Assembly (NCBI GenBank): GCA_002696485.1
Contig: NZTP01000066.1
Span: 90,061 to 154,060 of the forward strand
From: Altibacter sp.
GTDB lineage: Bacteria > Bacteroidota > Bacteroidia > Flavobacteriales > Flavobacteriaceae
Length of the DNA: 64,000 bases
Direction of reading: 5' to 3'
Part shown: piece after piece, positions 42,747 to 51,420 of the stretch
How positions within the stretch are numbered: position 1 is the first letter of the stretch
How the letters are laid out: each line of letters starts with the position of its first letter
Notes under the pieces: model-generated
Database searches by the model: none
What the model was told of the DNA's origin: nothing
What the model saw: only the letters and a program-made list of their open reading frames with translations
Program-made: the position numbers and the translations under genes

Positions 42747-43577
42747 ATGAAACATATTCTTCTTCCTACCGATTTTTCAGAAAACGCCATGAATGCCATC
42801 ACATACGCAATGAAATTCTTTGCCGGAATGGAAATGCACTTCTATGTGTTGAACGTTCAGAAAACATCCGATTTCACCTTAAGTGAGGTAATGAGCGGAT
42901 CGCCGACAGATTCGATTTACAATGGTGTTCTTCAAGACAATAAGAAAGCAATTAAGGAAGTAATCGATTACCTCCAAAAAACATACAAAGAGGAACGCTA
43001 TACCTTTAAACCCCTGCTGGATTACGACGTTTTTTGCGATGCCGTGAACCAAGCGGTGGTGACATACAATATCGATCTTATTATTATGGGAACCAATGGT
43101 GCCACCAATGCCAAAGAAGTTGTCTTTGGCAGCAATACACTACAGGTAATTCGCAAAGTAGACTGTACCGTACTTACGGTTCCGGAAGCGTATCGGTTCA
43201 CGCCGATAAAATCGGTTTTACTATCTCTTAACTACCAGTCCTTTCCTATGTCGCAGGTTCCCTTATTAAAAGAGGTGCTGTCATTACACAAAGCAAACTT
43301 AAAAGTCTTGGACATTAAAGAATCGGAAGCTGCAATAACTGCCAAAGATACTACTGCCAATTTGGAGCGATTGCAGAAGATGCTCAATTACCAGTTATTT
43401 CGTGTAAAGGATATTCCTGAAGCCATGGCCATTAAAGCCTTTGAACAATTAATGCCCGTCGAACTGCATACCGTCATCGTGGAAGAACAGCATTTTTTAG
43501 ATAGATTGCTTTTTGGGTCGGGGGCTTCAAAAATAAGTTATGAAAGTCCGGTACCCTTATTGATCATCCATTGCTAA
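42747..43577 (+). CDS. Two-domain universal stress protein
   Basis: The protein (276 residues from MKHILLPTDFSENAMNAIT) has two UspA-type domains. The first carries the ATP-binding motif G-x2-G-x9-G-S (MGTNGATNAKEVVFGSNT), the second is degenerate. UspA proteins help cells survive energy or oxygen limitation, and in several bacteria they belong to anaerobic regulons. It is one of five two-domain USPs in the window. The start at 42747 is set by the promoter. Confidence 0.9.
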   Translation: MKHILLPTDFSENAMNAITYAMKFFAGMEMHFYVLNVQKTSDFTLSEVMSGSPTDSIYNGVLQDNKKAIKEVIDYLQKTYKEERYTFKPLLDYDVFCDAVNQAVVTYNIDLIIMGTNGATNAKEVVFGSNTLQVIRKVDCTVLTVPEAYRFTPIKSVLLSLNYQSFPMSQVPLLKEVLSLHKANLKVLDIKESEAAITAKDTTANLERLQKMLNYQLFRVKDIPEAMAIKAFEQLMPVELHTVIVEEQHFLDRLLFGSGASKISYESPVPLLIIHC

Positions 43578-43582
43578 CAATA

Positions 43583-44224
43583 TCAATTGGCAACCAACAG
43601 CATTTGTTGCTGTGCCATTTCCTTCATAAGAATTCGGGCGTAATCTGCCACGGCACGCCCTGCTCGTTGCGGATCTATTACATCTATCATTCCTTTCCAT
43701 AACAACTCTCGTTCTTTCCCGGGGCATATACAAAAGAGTGAGGTTTCGGTATGGTAAACCTTGTACGAAGAAGGTTGCTGTGCTTCCGAATAGATTTGCT
43801 GATTCTCGTAATAGTATTCTCTAAAAGAGCCTATTTCGTTCCTAAATGCGTTGATCGATCCTACTAGCGTAGTTCGGTCTTCGGAACCTGTGACCTTTGA
43901 TATTAAAACAGCATCAAATCCGGCTTGCAGCAGTTGGTTCTCGATGGCATTGAGTTCGGCTTCGGTCTTTTCGGCATTCGTAAAAGAAGTATCGAAAAAG
44001 TCGACGCTTTTCACGGCGATCACGCCTTCTTTCTCCAAACGAGACACCAGCTCATCCTCGAACATCCTTCTGGAATCAATATTTGCCGTCATCCCTATCA
44101 CCAATACTTTATTCGCTTCAAAAACGGGGGTGTCGGGACTTTTCCATTGGTTCACCAATCTACTGGAGGCGCATCCGCTAAGAAGCCCTAATAGTATTCC
44201 AAAAAAAACATAGTGTAGTCGCAT
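43583..44224 (-). CDS. Lipoprotein of unknown function (possible DUF4136-like)
   Basis: I use the ATG at 44224 (MRLHYVFFGILLG, 213 residues), which puts the lipobox (LSGCASS) at the expected position; an ATG at 44263 would add a charged stretch. The mature part starts SRLVNQWKSPDTPVFEANKVLVIGMTANIDSRRMFEDEL, with a Rossmann-like strand/helix pattern like that of outer-membrane-linked lipoproteins with a DUF4136 or CsgG-like core. It has a regulon box promoter. Function unknown. It is convergent with the USP gene, 5 nt away. Confidence 0.7.
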   Translation of the reverse strand: MRLHYVFFGILLGLLSGCASSRLVNQWKSPDTPVFEANKVLVIGMTANIDSRRMFEDELVSRLEKEGVIAVKSVDFFDTSFTNAEKTEAELNAIENQLLQAGFDAVLISKVTGSEDRTTLVGSINAFRNEIGSFREYYYENQQIYSEAQQPSSYKVYHTETSLFCICPGKERELLWKGMIDVIDPQRAGRAVADYARILMKEMAQQQMLLVAN

Positions 44225-44305
44225 TGTCTTTTGTTTGATAGGGTTAAAAAAATTTTTGATCATAGGTGCTACAGGTATCTTGTACCAAGTTCCCTAAATA
44301 CGCAT

Positions 44306-44348
44306 TAAAAGTAGCGTAATTGGTCTTCCTTACATATGATATCCCTCA
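44306..44348 (-). promoter_or_regulatory. Crp/Fnr-type class II promoter of the lipoprotein gene
   Basis: The box TGATatccCTCA (44337-44348, centre 44342.5) lies exactly 33 nt upstream of the centre of TACTTTTA (minus strand, 44306-44313), a five-of-six -7 match. Confidence 0.55.
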
Positions 44349-44366
44349 GCTTCCCAAAGAATTTTG

Positions 44367-45737
44367 TTAGATATAGATTTCTTTGATGTCGTATAACTTC
44401 GGAACGGAAACCCTCCACGCATACGTATCCTTCAGTTTTACACGCAATGCATGCTGTGCCGAAGGTTCTCCATGAATAAGAAAGGTTTCTTCAGGTATGT
44501 TCTTTATGTTGCTTGTCCAGTTTAACAGCCCTTGCTGATCTGCATGCGCCGAAAGACTTTCTATATGATCCACTGTTGCCTTGACCTCGTAATACTTTCC
44601 GAAGAACTTTATTTCATGCGTTTCTTCCAGCAACTGCCGTCCGCGGGTTCCTTCAGCTTGGTACCCCACCAATAATACTGTAGTATTCGTTTTATCTATC
44701 AACTGCTTCAGATAGGTCAAAACCCTTCCGCCGGTGACCATGCCGCTACCTGCTATCACCACTTTGGGCTGCGGATTATCTATGGTTTCCCATGTTTCTT
44801 TATAGGAGGTGATGATATTCATTCGGCTGTTCATGGCGTTGAAATCTTTCATAGGAAGTTTGTGCCAATCCGGAAATTTCTGAAACACAGATAATACATT
44901 GTTGCCCATGGGGCTATCTATAAATATTGGGATATTCGGTATTCGGTTTTTGTCGTACAATTTCCAAAGCAGAAACATCAACGTCTGTAATCGTTCAACC
45001 GCAAAGGAAGGAATGATCAAATTGCCGCGATTGTGTATGGTCCTGTTGATGAGTTCCACTAATTTTTCTGAAACACTTTCGGTGGGGTGTAATTTGTGTC
45101 CATAGGTGCTTTCCATAAAAAGATAGTCTGCCCATTGGGGTCTTTTCGGGGGAAAAAGGAGCAGATCGTTCTCTCTTCCCACATCACCGGAAAAGACGAA
45201 GATCTTTCCGAAGAGATCCAATTCGATAAAGGTCGCACCAATGATATGACCGTTATATTGGAATCTGTATTGTATGTTTTCTGAAAGTCGGTTCCAGCTA
45301 TCCTTTTCCTCTTTCTGAAAGAATCCAAGGGTGACTTCGGCATCCTCGACAGTATAGAATGGCTCTGCAGGAGAATGCTTAGAATAGCCTTCTTCGTTGG
45401 CTTTTTCGGCTTCCTCTTCATGGATCTTGGCACTGTCTAATAAAATAATCTTTGCAATTTCCAGCGTGGGTGCTGTACCTACGATCTTACCTCGAAATCC
45501 TTGCTTTACCAATCGTGGCAAATAGCCCGTATGATCTAAGTGACCATGTGTGAGCAGCACCACATCTATTTTTGAAACATCCACAGGCAAATATTCCCAG
45601 TTTTTTTCGCGCAATTCCTTCAGTCCTTGGAACATCCCACAATCAATAAGAATAGTCTGCTCGGGGGTTTCCAACAGAAATTTAGACCCCGTAACGGTTC
45701 CTGCTGCCCCTAAAAAATGCACCTTGATTTTTTTCAT
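44367..45737 (-). CDS. MBL-fold RNA-metabolising exonuclease (beta-CASP, CPSF/YSH1-like)
   Basis: The 456-residue cytosolic protein has the metallo-beta-lactamase motif LTHGHLDHTGYLPRL, a beta-CASP domain with IPSFAVERLQTLM, and the closing motifs SLSAHADQQGLLNW and FLIHGEPSAQHALR. This is the layout of bacterial RNA-processing MBL hydrolases. It overlaps the nuclease-fusion gene by 4 nt in an operon led by a USP with a regulon promoter, so RNA turnover is tied to low oxygen here. The RNA targets are unknown. Confidence 0.9.
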   Translation of the reverse strand: MKKIKVHFLGAAGTVTGSKFLLETPEQTILIDCGMFQGLKELREKNWEYLPVDVSKIDVVLLTHGHLDHTGYLPRLVKQGFRGKIVGTAPTLEIAKIILLDSAKIHEEEAEKANEEGYSKHSPAEPFYTVEDAEVTLGFFQKEEKDSWNRLSENIQYRFQYNGHIIGATFIELDLFGKIFVFSGDVGRENDLLLFPPKRPQWADYLFMESTYGHKLHPTESVSEKLVELINRTIHNRGNLIIPSFAVERLQTLMFLLWKLYDKNRIPNIPIFIDSPMGNNVLSVFQKFPDWHKLPMKDFNAMNSRMNIITSYKETWETIDNPQPKVVIAGSGMVTGGRVLTYLKQLIDKTNTTVLLVGYQAEGTRGRQLLEETHEIKFFGKYYEVKATVDHIESLSAHADQQGLLNWTSNIKNIPEETFLIHGEPSAQHALRVKLKDTYAWRVSVPKLYDIKEIYI

Positions 45738-46588
45738 GATGTACCTTTACAAAGCGAGGATATCTCTGCAAGAATTTTGACTTTCCTACCGTTGGAAATC
45801 CCCAAATGATCTAAGTAGAACGCATCATTGACCAACTCCCTGCAAAGTACCACATCCCGGCTCAGTAGAAACTGCTTTTCTCTAGAGGACAATAATGTAG
45901 AAACAGTAATTGGATATAAGCCCAAACGGTCAATACGTTCCTTTAAACTATGACCCTTCGGATAATCCCAGCTTAACAATACCAAGCCTGCACAGGTACC
46001 GTATTCGATCGCATCTGCTGTAAACCGTGTGTTGGTCACCACCCATCCTTCGTTAGGCGTGATCTTAGGATTCTTGAGCTCCATACCATACGCTTCAATA
46101 TCTTTAAAACGAGAATGGATATAAAGCGGCACTTTCACATTGCAATTGCGCCCTTCATCACTGTGGAATTTACATTCGGCTACGATATGTTGACCGTTCT
46201 TAAGAGCGACAACATCCACTTCATGATCTACACAACGTCCCTGTAGTATTTGCCCTGTTCGCGTAGCATATCCTGAATAGAACAACAGTGCTGCAATAAA
46301 TTTCTCGAATGGAAATCCTGTGGGGCCCAGTTCGTAGATCGCTTTCTTTAATTTGTATTTGGAGGCATATACCGATTTCTTTTTCTTTAGCAATGCGAAA
46401 GCCCTATTATAGATCTCTTTGGTAGAAATACCTTGGTAGAGTTCGTCACGAACAATATCGACAATCTCCTGTACGGCTTTATCATCGGCGCCGCTACGAT
46501 GTAAGGAATGTTTTAGTTTTTCCACAGAGAATCGCACTACCTCCCCGGAAGACTTGACCACATCAAATTTTTGATGGGATTCTTTCAT
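45734..46588 (-). CDS. ATP-cone domain fused to an Mrr-like restriction endonuclease domain
   Basis: The 284-residue protein starts with an ATP-cone (about residues 7-90: DVVKSSGEVVRFSVEKLKHSLHRSG..., the nucleotide-sensing domain of ribonucleotide reductases and NrdR). From about residue 95 it has a PD-(D/E)xK nuclease fold with DHEVDVVALKNGQHIVAECKFH, i.e. the Asp...Glu-x-Lys catalytic pattern of Mrr_cat. Such fusions are known in Bacteroidetes but their role is not. It lies 6 nt after a USP gene and overlaps the MBL RNase by 4 nt. No methyltransferase is nearby, so a classical restriction role is unlikely. Confidence 0.85.
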   Translation of the reverse strand: MKESHQKFDVVKSSGEVVRFSVEKLKHSLHRSGADDKAVQEIVDIVRDELYQGISTKEIYNRAFALLKKKKSVYASKYKLKKAIYELGPTGFPFEKFIAALLFYSGYATRTGQILQGRCVDHEVDVVALKNGQHIVAECKFHSDEGRNCNVKVPLYIHSRFKDIEAYGMELKNPKITPNEGWVVTNTRFTADAIEYGTCAGLVLLSWDYPKGHSLKERIDRLGLYPITVSTLLSSREKQFLLSRDVVLCRELVNDAFYLDHLGISNGRKVKILAEISSLCKGTS

Positions 46589-46594
46589 CTAGGG

Positions 46595-47401
46595 TTAATT
46601 ACGAAAATCATGGAGTGCGAGGACCGGTACTTTGGAGTACAATCCTAATTTTTTTACCAAAGGGTTTGAAAAAACACTTCCGAAGAAAAGGTGCTTTTTA
46701 TTAATAAAGGCGATCATCCCGCTCTTTCGTTCTTCAACAAATTGAAGAAGCCCTTCTTGAATGTCTATATTTTCCAACCAGTGAAAGCTAAACTGCGTAC
46801 CATCCAAACAGTCTTCCAACAGTTCTTTATTGTGTTGCTGTGCCTCGCTAAGTTTTTCTTTTTTCTGAACGTGTAGAATTCGTATAGGCGCATTGGTGAT
46901 CCTAGAAATTTCGAACAGGTGCTGCATTTCGCGCTTTTTGTAATGCGTTTTATAACTGGTGGGAAAAACGATCTCATTTGGATCTTGATATATTACATTA
47001 CCCGGGACTGCCAATACAGGGCAATTACGTATCTTTTCCATGGCATTTATGGTATTACTGCCAAAGAGCACATCGGTCGCATCGGTTTGACCTTTGGTTC
47101 CCATAACCACGAGTTCGATATCGTATTTTTCTATAGTCTGCTTTAGCGCTTTTAGAGGTAAAAGATCTAATGCTAACGTACTGTAGTTATGTCGCGGATG
47201 GATGGTTCGTATTTCTAAATGTTGTAAGGTCTTTTGAAGTTCCTTTTCGGCTTTTTCATTTGCGATCTTAGAGCGGGAATCCCCATAGGCATGTACCAGA
47301 TAGAATTCTACTTCTTCCCTTTTATAGAGATCGGCAGCATAGGCGATGGCGTTCCATGCGTTCTTGGAGAAATCTGTAGGGATCAAAACTTTCTTTTTCA
47401 T
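46595..47401 (-). CDS. Two-domain universal stress protein
   Basis: The 268-residue protein starts MKKKVLIPTDFSKNAWNAI. Domain one has the ATP motif MGTKGQTDATDVLFGSNT (G-x2-G-x9-G-S). Domain two is more divergent. It is the first gene of the USP, ATP-cone/nuclease, MBL-RNase operon and has a perfect box and perfect -7 element in front. Confidence 0.9.
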   Translation of the reverse strand: MKKKVLIPTDFSKNAWNAIAYAADLYKREEVEFYLVHAYGDSRSKIANEKAEKELQKTLQHLEIRTIHPRHNYSTLALDLLPLKALKQTIEKYDIELVVMGTKGQTDATDVLFGSNTINAMEKIRNCPVLAVPGNVIYQDPNEIVFPTSYKTHYKKREMQHLFEISRITNAPIRILHVQKKEKLSEAQQHNKELLEDCLDGTQFSFHWLENIDIQEGLLQFVEERKSGMIAFINKKHLFFGSVFSNPLVKKLGLYSKVPVLALHDFRN

Positions 47402-47495
47402 CGTTGAAAACTTTAAATTTTTTTTGGGATTGTATCGCTCCTACTGTTTTTAATATTGGACAATGGATCTCCTCCCAAAATGGAATTTACTAATT

Positions 47496-47538
47496 CAAAG
47501 ATATGCTTTTCAGCCTCCTCGTAATATGATTATAATCA
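47496..47538 (-). promoter_or_regulatory. Crp/Fnr-type class II promoter of the USP-nuclease-RNase operon
   Basis: The perfect palindrome TGATtataATCA (47527-47538, centre 47532.5) lies exactly 33 nt upstream of the centre of a perfect -7 element TATCTTTG (minus strand, 47496-47503). The leader is about 90 nt. Confidence 0.78.
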
Positions 47539-47568
47539 TATCCAATAGGATAGGACTGATCAAGTTAT

Positions 47569-47603
47569 AAATCCGTTCTCACACTTACAAGTAGAACAGA
47601 TTT
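47569..47603. terminator. Terminator-like hairpin after the efflux operon
   Basis: Arms AAATCCGTTCT (47569-47579) and AGAACAGATTT (47593-47603) pair with one mismatch, directly after the stop of the DUF2892 gene. No clear T-tract follows, so its strength is uncertain. Confidence 0.5.
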
Positions 47604-47810
47604 CTACACGCAACAGTCTCCTCCCGTTTCTTGAACCCCAAACTTTTTGAGAATTTTTTCCATCAAACACCATCTGGTAAACGATGATTGTAGCAAGTTG
47701 ACACCTACAAAACCTGTGAACCACAACCAGCTTATATTTACATAAACAGCCAACAAAAGGCTGATCAAAATAAAAGTTCCGGCAATAGCTCTAATATATC
47801 TGTTGATCAT
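47604..47810 (-). CDS. DUF2892 (YgaP-type transmembrane) small membrane protein
   Basis: The 68-residue protein has two hydrophobic segments (RAIAGTFILISLLLAVYVNI and WLWFTGFVGVNLLQSSFTRWC) and ends in GGDCCV. It matches the DUF2892 family, in which N-L-x-Q-S-x-F-T-x-[FW]-C-x-[ML] is characteristic. It is the last gene of the TolC/adaptor/RND operon and a paralogue of the protein at 16054. The paired Cys end may handle sulfur or metal, but this is a guess. Confidence 0.82.
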   Translation of the reverse strand: MINRYIRAIAGTFILISLLLAVYVNISWLWFTGFVGVNLLQSSFTRWCLMEKILKKFGVQETGGDCCV

Positions 47811-47860
47811 ACTAATTATTTTAATGTTAGAATTCCTCTCTTTATTTGTTTCGCTTATCT

Positions 47861-48166
47861 TTAAATACTCCGTTCTATAGGAACAACCACTGCATGGATC
47901 GGGTTGTTAGTTTCCATCATTGTATTGAATTGCACCACTAAGTTGAAAAACGAATCAATATTCTTATCTTCGGTGAAGGAGAAGAACATACTGCTGTCTG
48001 CGCCTCCTTTTTCAGAAGGAAACCAACTGGAGTTTAGCATAAAGGAAGATGCGTTCTTATAGCCTTCAATGTCAGAACCGCTGAAGCTCTCAATATTTGC
48101 TTTTTTGAAAAGTTGCAACACGTCTTTCTGAAATTCGTCTACAGTGGTTACGATCAATAATTTCAT
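47861..48166 (-). CDS. Small P-II-like protein next to the RND pump
   Basis: The 101-residue protein MKLLIVTTVDEFQKDVLQLFKKANIESFSGSDIEGYK looks like the ferredoxin-like beta-alpha-beta fold of P-II or CutA relatives, with a C-terminal strand HAVVVPIERSI. It has no clear P-II T-loop. It sits 39 nt after the RND gene. It may sense a metabolite or metal and tune the pump; the function is not known. Confidence 0.55.
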   Translation of the reverse strand: MKLLIVTTVDEFQKDVLQLFKKANIESFSGSDIEGYKNASSFMLNSSWFPSEKGGADSSMFFSFTEDKNIDSFFNLVVQFNTMMETNNPIHAVVVPIERSI

Positions 48167-48205
48167 CCGTTTATAGTTTTAATTATTTATTCTTATTACT
48201 CACTA

Positions 48206-51200
48206 CTATTTATTGTTTTTCCGTTCTATCATATAATAAACCAGCGGTACAACAAGCAGCGTGAGTATTGTGGAAACTATGGTTCCGCCCATCAATGAAA
48301 TGGCGAGCCCTTGGAAAATCGGGTCAAAAAGTATTACGAAAGCACCAATAACAACAGTTCCCGCCGTCAACAAGATGGGGGTTGTTCGTACAGCACCCGC
48401 CTCAATAACGGCTTGTTTTAACGGAATTCCTTCAGCAGTTCGCAGATTCACAAAATCAATCAACAGCACCGAGTTTCGCACCATAATACCTGCCAAAGCG
48501 ATCATTCCGATAAATGATGTAGCTGTGAAAAACGCACCCATAATCCAATGACCGAGTACAATTCCTATTAACGATAAGGGAATGGCAACCATCATGACCA
48601 CAGGAGCCTTAAAATTTTGGAACCAACCCACGATCAACATGTAAATGAGAATGATTACACCTAAAAAAGCAATTCCCAGATCACGGAATACTTCCAGCGT
48701 AATCTGCCACTCGCCATCCCACTTCACGGTAAAATCGTCTGCATGTTCTGGCTGTTGCAAGTACAGTTCATTCATTTTGTAACCCGTGGGCAACTCAATT
48801 TCATTAAGCTTATCGGTCATTCCCAAAATGGCGTACACCGGGCTTTCGAGTTCGCCTGCCATATCGGCCAGCGCATAGACTACTCGCTTTTGGTTTTTGC
48901 GATAAATACTCTTGGCCCGGATGCTTTGTCGGATATCGACCAAATCGCCTACCGAAATCATATGTCCTTGTTTTGAGGCAATCTTCAACTGGGAAATATC
49001 CTGAATGGTGGATTTTTCCTTTTCATCCAAAGCAAGCAGTATTCCCACTTGATCGGTAGCTGTTTCATCATAGAGTTGGGTTGCTGGCCTATCCGAAAGG
49101 GCTATATTCATCATATTGACAATCTGCTGCGGCGTCACGCCGTAACGCATCGCCTTCTCCTTGTCAATAATGAACTCGTACTCTTTTTGATCGGCTTCTA
49201 CCATCCAGTCCACGTCAACCACATCCTGAGTTTCGTTGAGAATGTTTTGTATCTTTTCGGCCACTGCAATTTGCTGGTCGTAATCAGGTCCGTAGATTTC
49301 TGCCACAATGGTGGATAAGACAGGTGGCCCAGGCGGTACTTCCACTATTTTTACGTTGGCACCAAACTTATTTCCGATTTCCTGAATATGTGGCCGAAGT
49401 TCTTTCGCAATGTCGTGGCTTTGATCGCTACGATCTTCCTTTCCAACTAAATTCACTTGGATATCGGCCATGTTACTCCCTCCTCGAAGGTCGTAATGAC
49501 GCACCAAACCGTTAAAGGTTATGGGTGCCGAGGTACCCACATAATTTTGGTAATTCACTACCAAAGGATGCGTTGAAAGGTACTGCCCAATTTCACGGGC
49601 AACCACCGCTGTTCTTTCCAAGGTGGTTCCTTCGGGCATATCGATCACTACTTGCATTTCATTCTTATTGTCGAAAGGAAGCATTTTCACGGCAACTGAT
49701 TTTGTAAAGAATAACATGACAGAACCCAAAAGCATAACAACGGTAATTCCCAAAAACAGCCAACGCGTCTTCTTGTTTTCGATCAAAGGGGTTTCCAGTT
49801 TTGAGTAAACTCTATAAATGAAGGTGTTTTCCACCGGTTTTTCTTCTTTTGGACCTTTCCCATTCCCACCTCGGCGGACAGGTTTCTCTTTCTGTCTTAG
49901 GAAAATATACCCTAAATAAGGCGTAACCGTTAAAGCCACAAACAACGACAGTATCATCGCAATGGAGGCTCCAATAGGCATTGGCGACATATAAGGCCCC
50001 ATTAGTCCGGAAACGAACGCCATGGGTAACACTGAAGCAATTACCGTAAACGTTGCCAAAATAGTTGGGTTTCCTACTTCATTTATTGCATAAATGGCCG
50101 CCTGCTTAAAAGGCAAGCGTTTCATTTTGAAATGCCGGTGCATATTTTCGGCTATGATAATGGAGTCGTCCACCACGATTCCCGTGACAAAGACCAAGGC
50201 AAAAAGTGTAATTCTATTAAGCGTATAATCGAGCAGATAATAACTCAAAAGTGTCAGCGCAAAGGTGATGGGTACCGAAAGGAATACGACCAATCCACCG
50301 CGCCAGCCCATTGCTAACATTACAATTAGAGTAACGGCCAAGATGGCTCCTAATAGGTGCATTAATAATTCTGAAACCTTTTGGGAAGCGGTTTCCCCGT
50401 AATTTCTGGTAATTTCTACACGAACATCATCCGGAATTAAATTGCTTCGCAAATGTTCAACCTTATCGATTATCACATCGGCAATCTGCATGGCATCGGC
50501 TCCTTTTCTTTTTGCAACAGAAATGGTCACGGCAGGATATTCCGAAAGGTGTTTTAAGGCATTTTCACCTGCGCCACCAAAGCCAAAGGAAACATAATGT
50601 CTAGGTATTTCCGGTCCATCAACAATACTTGCAACCTGTTTAAGATAGATAGGCTGATCCTGCTGCACACCCACCACCAAATTCTCAACATCGGCAGCAC
50701 TTTTTAGGAAATTCCCGGTGGTGACCAAAAACTCTGTATCATTCTTATCAAAACTGCCTGAACTCATTTGCTGGTTGTTTGCTTTTAACATTTCGGCAAC
50801 GCCCAAAAAGTCGAGACCGCTTGCAGCCAATTTGTCCTTGTCTAATATTACCCGCAATTGTCTGTTTCTACCTCCAATTTTCTGAGTGGCTGAAACCTGT
50901 TTTACTTCTTCAATTTCTTGGGTGAGTTCATCGGCAATCTGCTTCAGTTGAAAATCATCATACGTTTCGCTCCAAAGCGTTATTCCCAGCATAGGCACAT
51001 CATCAATGGCACGAGGTTTCACAAGTGGCATGGTTACGCCCGGAGGTATTTGGTCCATATGTTTGTTCATCTCATTATATAGCTTGACGAACGAACGTTC
51101 AATATCTTCGCCTACATAAAACTGCACGATTACTAGCGCTCCTTCCTTTGAGGAGGTGGAATACACATACTCAACTCCCGGGATGTTGGAAACTAATTTC

Positions 51201-51418
51201 TCCAAAGGTTTTACTACCCTCGATTCTACTTCGGTTGGAGAGGCACCCGGGTAACCAACAAAGATATCGGCCATGGCGACATCAATCTGCGGTTCTTCTT
51301 CGCGGGGTATCAAAAACGAGCTCCAGACACCTACGACCATAAATACGATCATCAACAGTACTGTAAGCTTTGAACCTATAAATAATTTAGCAATCTTGCC
51401 AGCTAATCCGTCTTTCAT
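48206..51418 (-). CDS. RND efflux transporter permease (AcrB/HAE family)
   Basis: The 1070-residue inner-membrane pump has the RND start (KLTVLLMIVFMVVGVWS), porter domains with YPGASPTEVESRVVKPLE, and the proton-relay acid pair in TGIVVDDSIIIAENMHRH. Twelve membrane segments are expected. It exports unknown substrates through the adaptor and TolC protein encoded directly upstream. The heavy-metal branch signature is not evident, so substrate range is open. Confidence 0.93.
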   Translation of the reverse strand: MKDGLAGKIAKLFIGSKLTVLLMIVFMVVGVWSSFLIPREEEPQIDVAMADIFVGYPGASPTEVESRVVKPLEKLVSNIPGVEYVYSTSSKEGALVIVQFYVGEDIERSFVKLYNEMNKHMDQIPPGVTMPLVKPRAIDDVPMLGITLWSETYDDFQLKQIADELTQEIEEVKQVSATQKIGGRNRQLRVILDKDKLAASGLDFLGVAEMLKANNQQMSSGSFDKNDTEFLVTTGNFLKSAADVENLVVGVQQDQPIYLKQVASIVDGPEIPRHYVSFGFGGAGENALKHLSEYPAVTISVAKRKGADAMQIADVIIDKVEHLRSNLIPDDVRVEITRNYGETASQKVSELLMHLLGAILAVTLIVMLAMGWRGGLVVFLSVPITFALTLLSYYLLDYTLNRITLFALVFVTGIVVDDSIIIAENMHRHFKMKRLPFKQAAIYAINEVGNPTILATFTVIASVLPMAFVSGLMGPYMSPMPIGASIAMILSLFVALTVTPYLGYIFLRQKEKPVRRGGNGKGPKEEKPVENTFIYRVYSKLETPLIENKKTRWLFLGITVVMLLGSVMLFFTKSVAVKMLPFDNKNEMQVVIDMPEGTTLERTAVVAREIGQYLSTHPLVVNYQNYVGTSAPITFNGLVRHYDLRGGSNMADIQVNLVGKEDRSDQSHDIAKELRPHIQEIGNKFGANVKIVEVPPGPPVLSTIVAEIYGPDYDQQIAVAEKIQNILNETQDVVDVDWMVEADQKEYEFIIDKEKAMRYGVTPQQIVNMMNIALSDRPATQLYDETATDQVGILLALDEKEKSTIQDISQLKIASKQGHMISVGDLVDIRQSIRAKSIYRKNQKRVVYALADMAGELESPVYAILGMTDKLNEIELPTGYKMNELYLQQPEHADDFTVKWDGEWQITLEVFRDLGIAFLGVIILIYMLIVGWFQNFKAPVVMMVAIPLSLIGIVLGHWIMGAFFTATSFIGMIALAGIMVRNSVLLIDFVNLRTAEGIPLKQAVIEAGAVRTTPILLTAGTVVIGAFVILFDPIFQGLAISLMGGTIVSTILTLLVVPLVYYMIERKNNK

Positions 51419-51420
51419 TC

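Noticed and set aside
45734-46588. A restriction-modification system
   Set aside because: The Mrr-like domain has no methyltransferase or specificity gene nearby, and the ATP-cone and operon context argue for another role.
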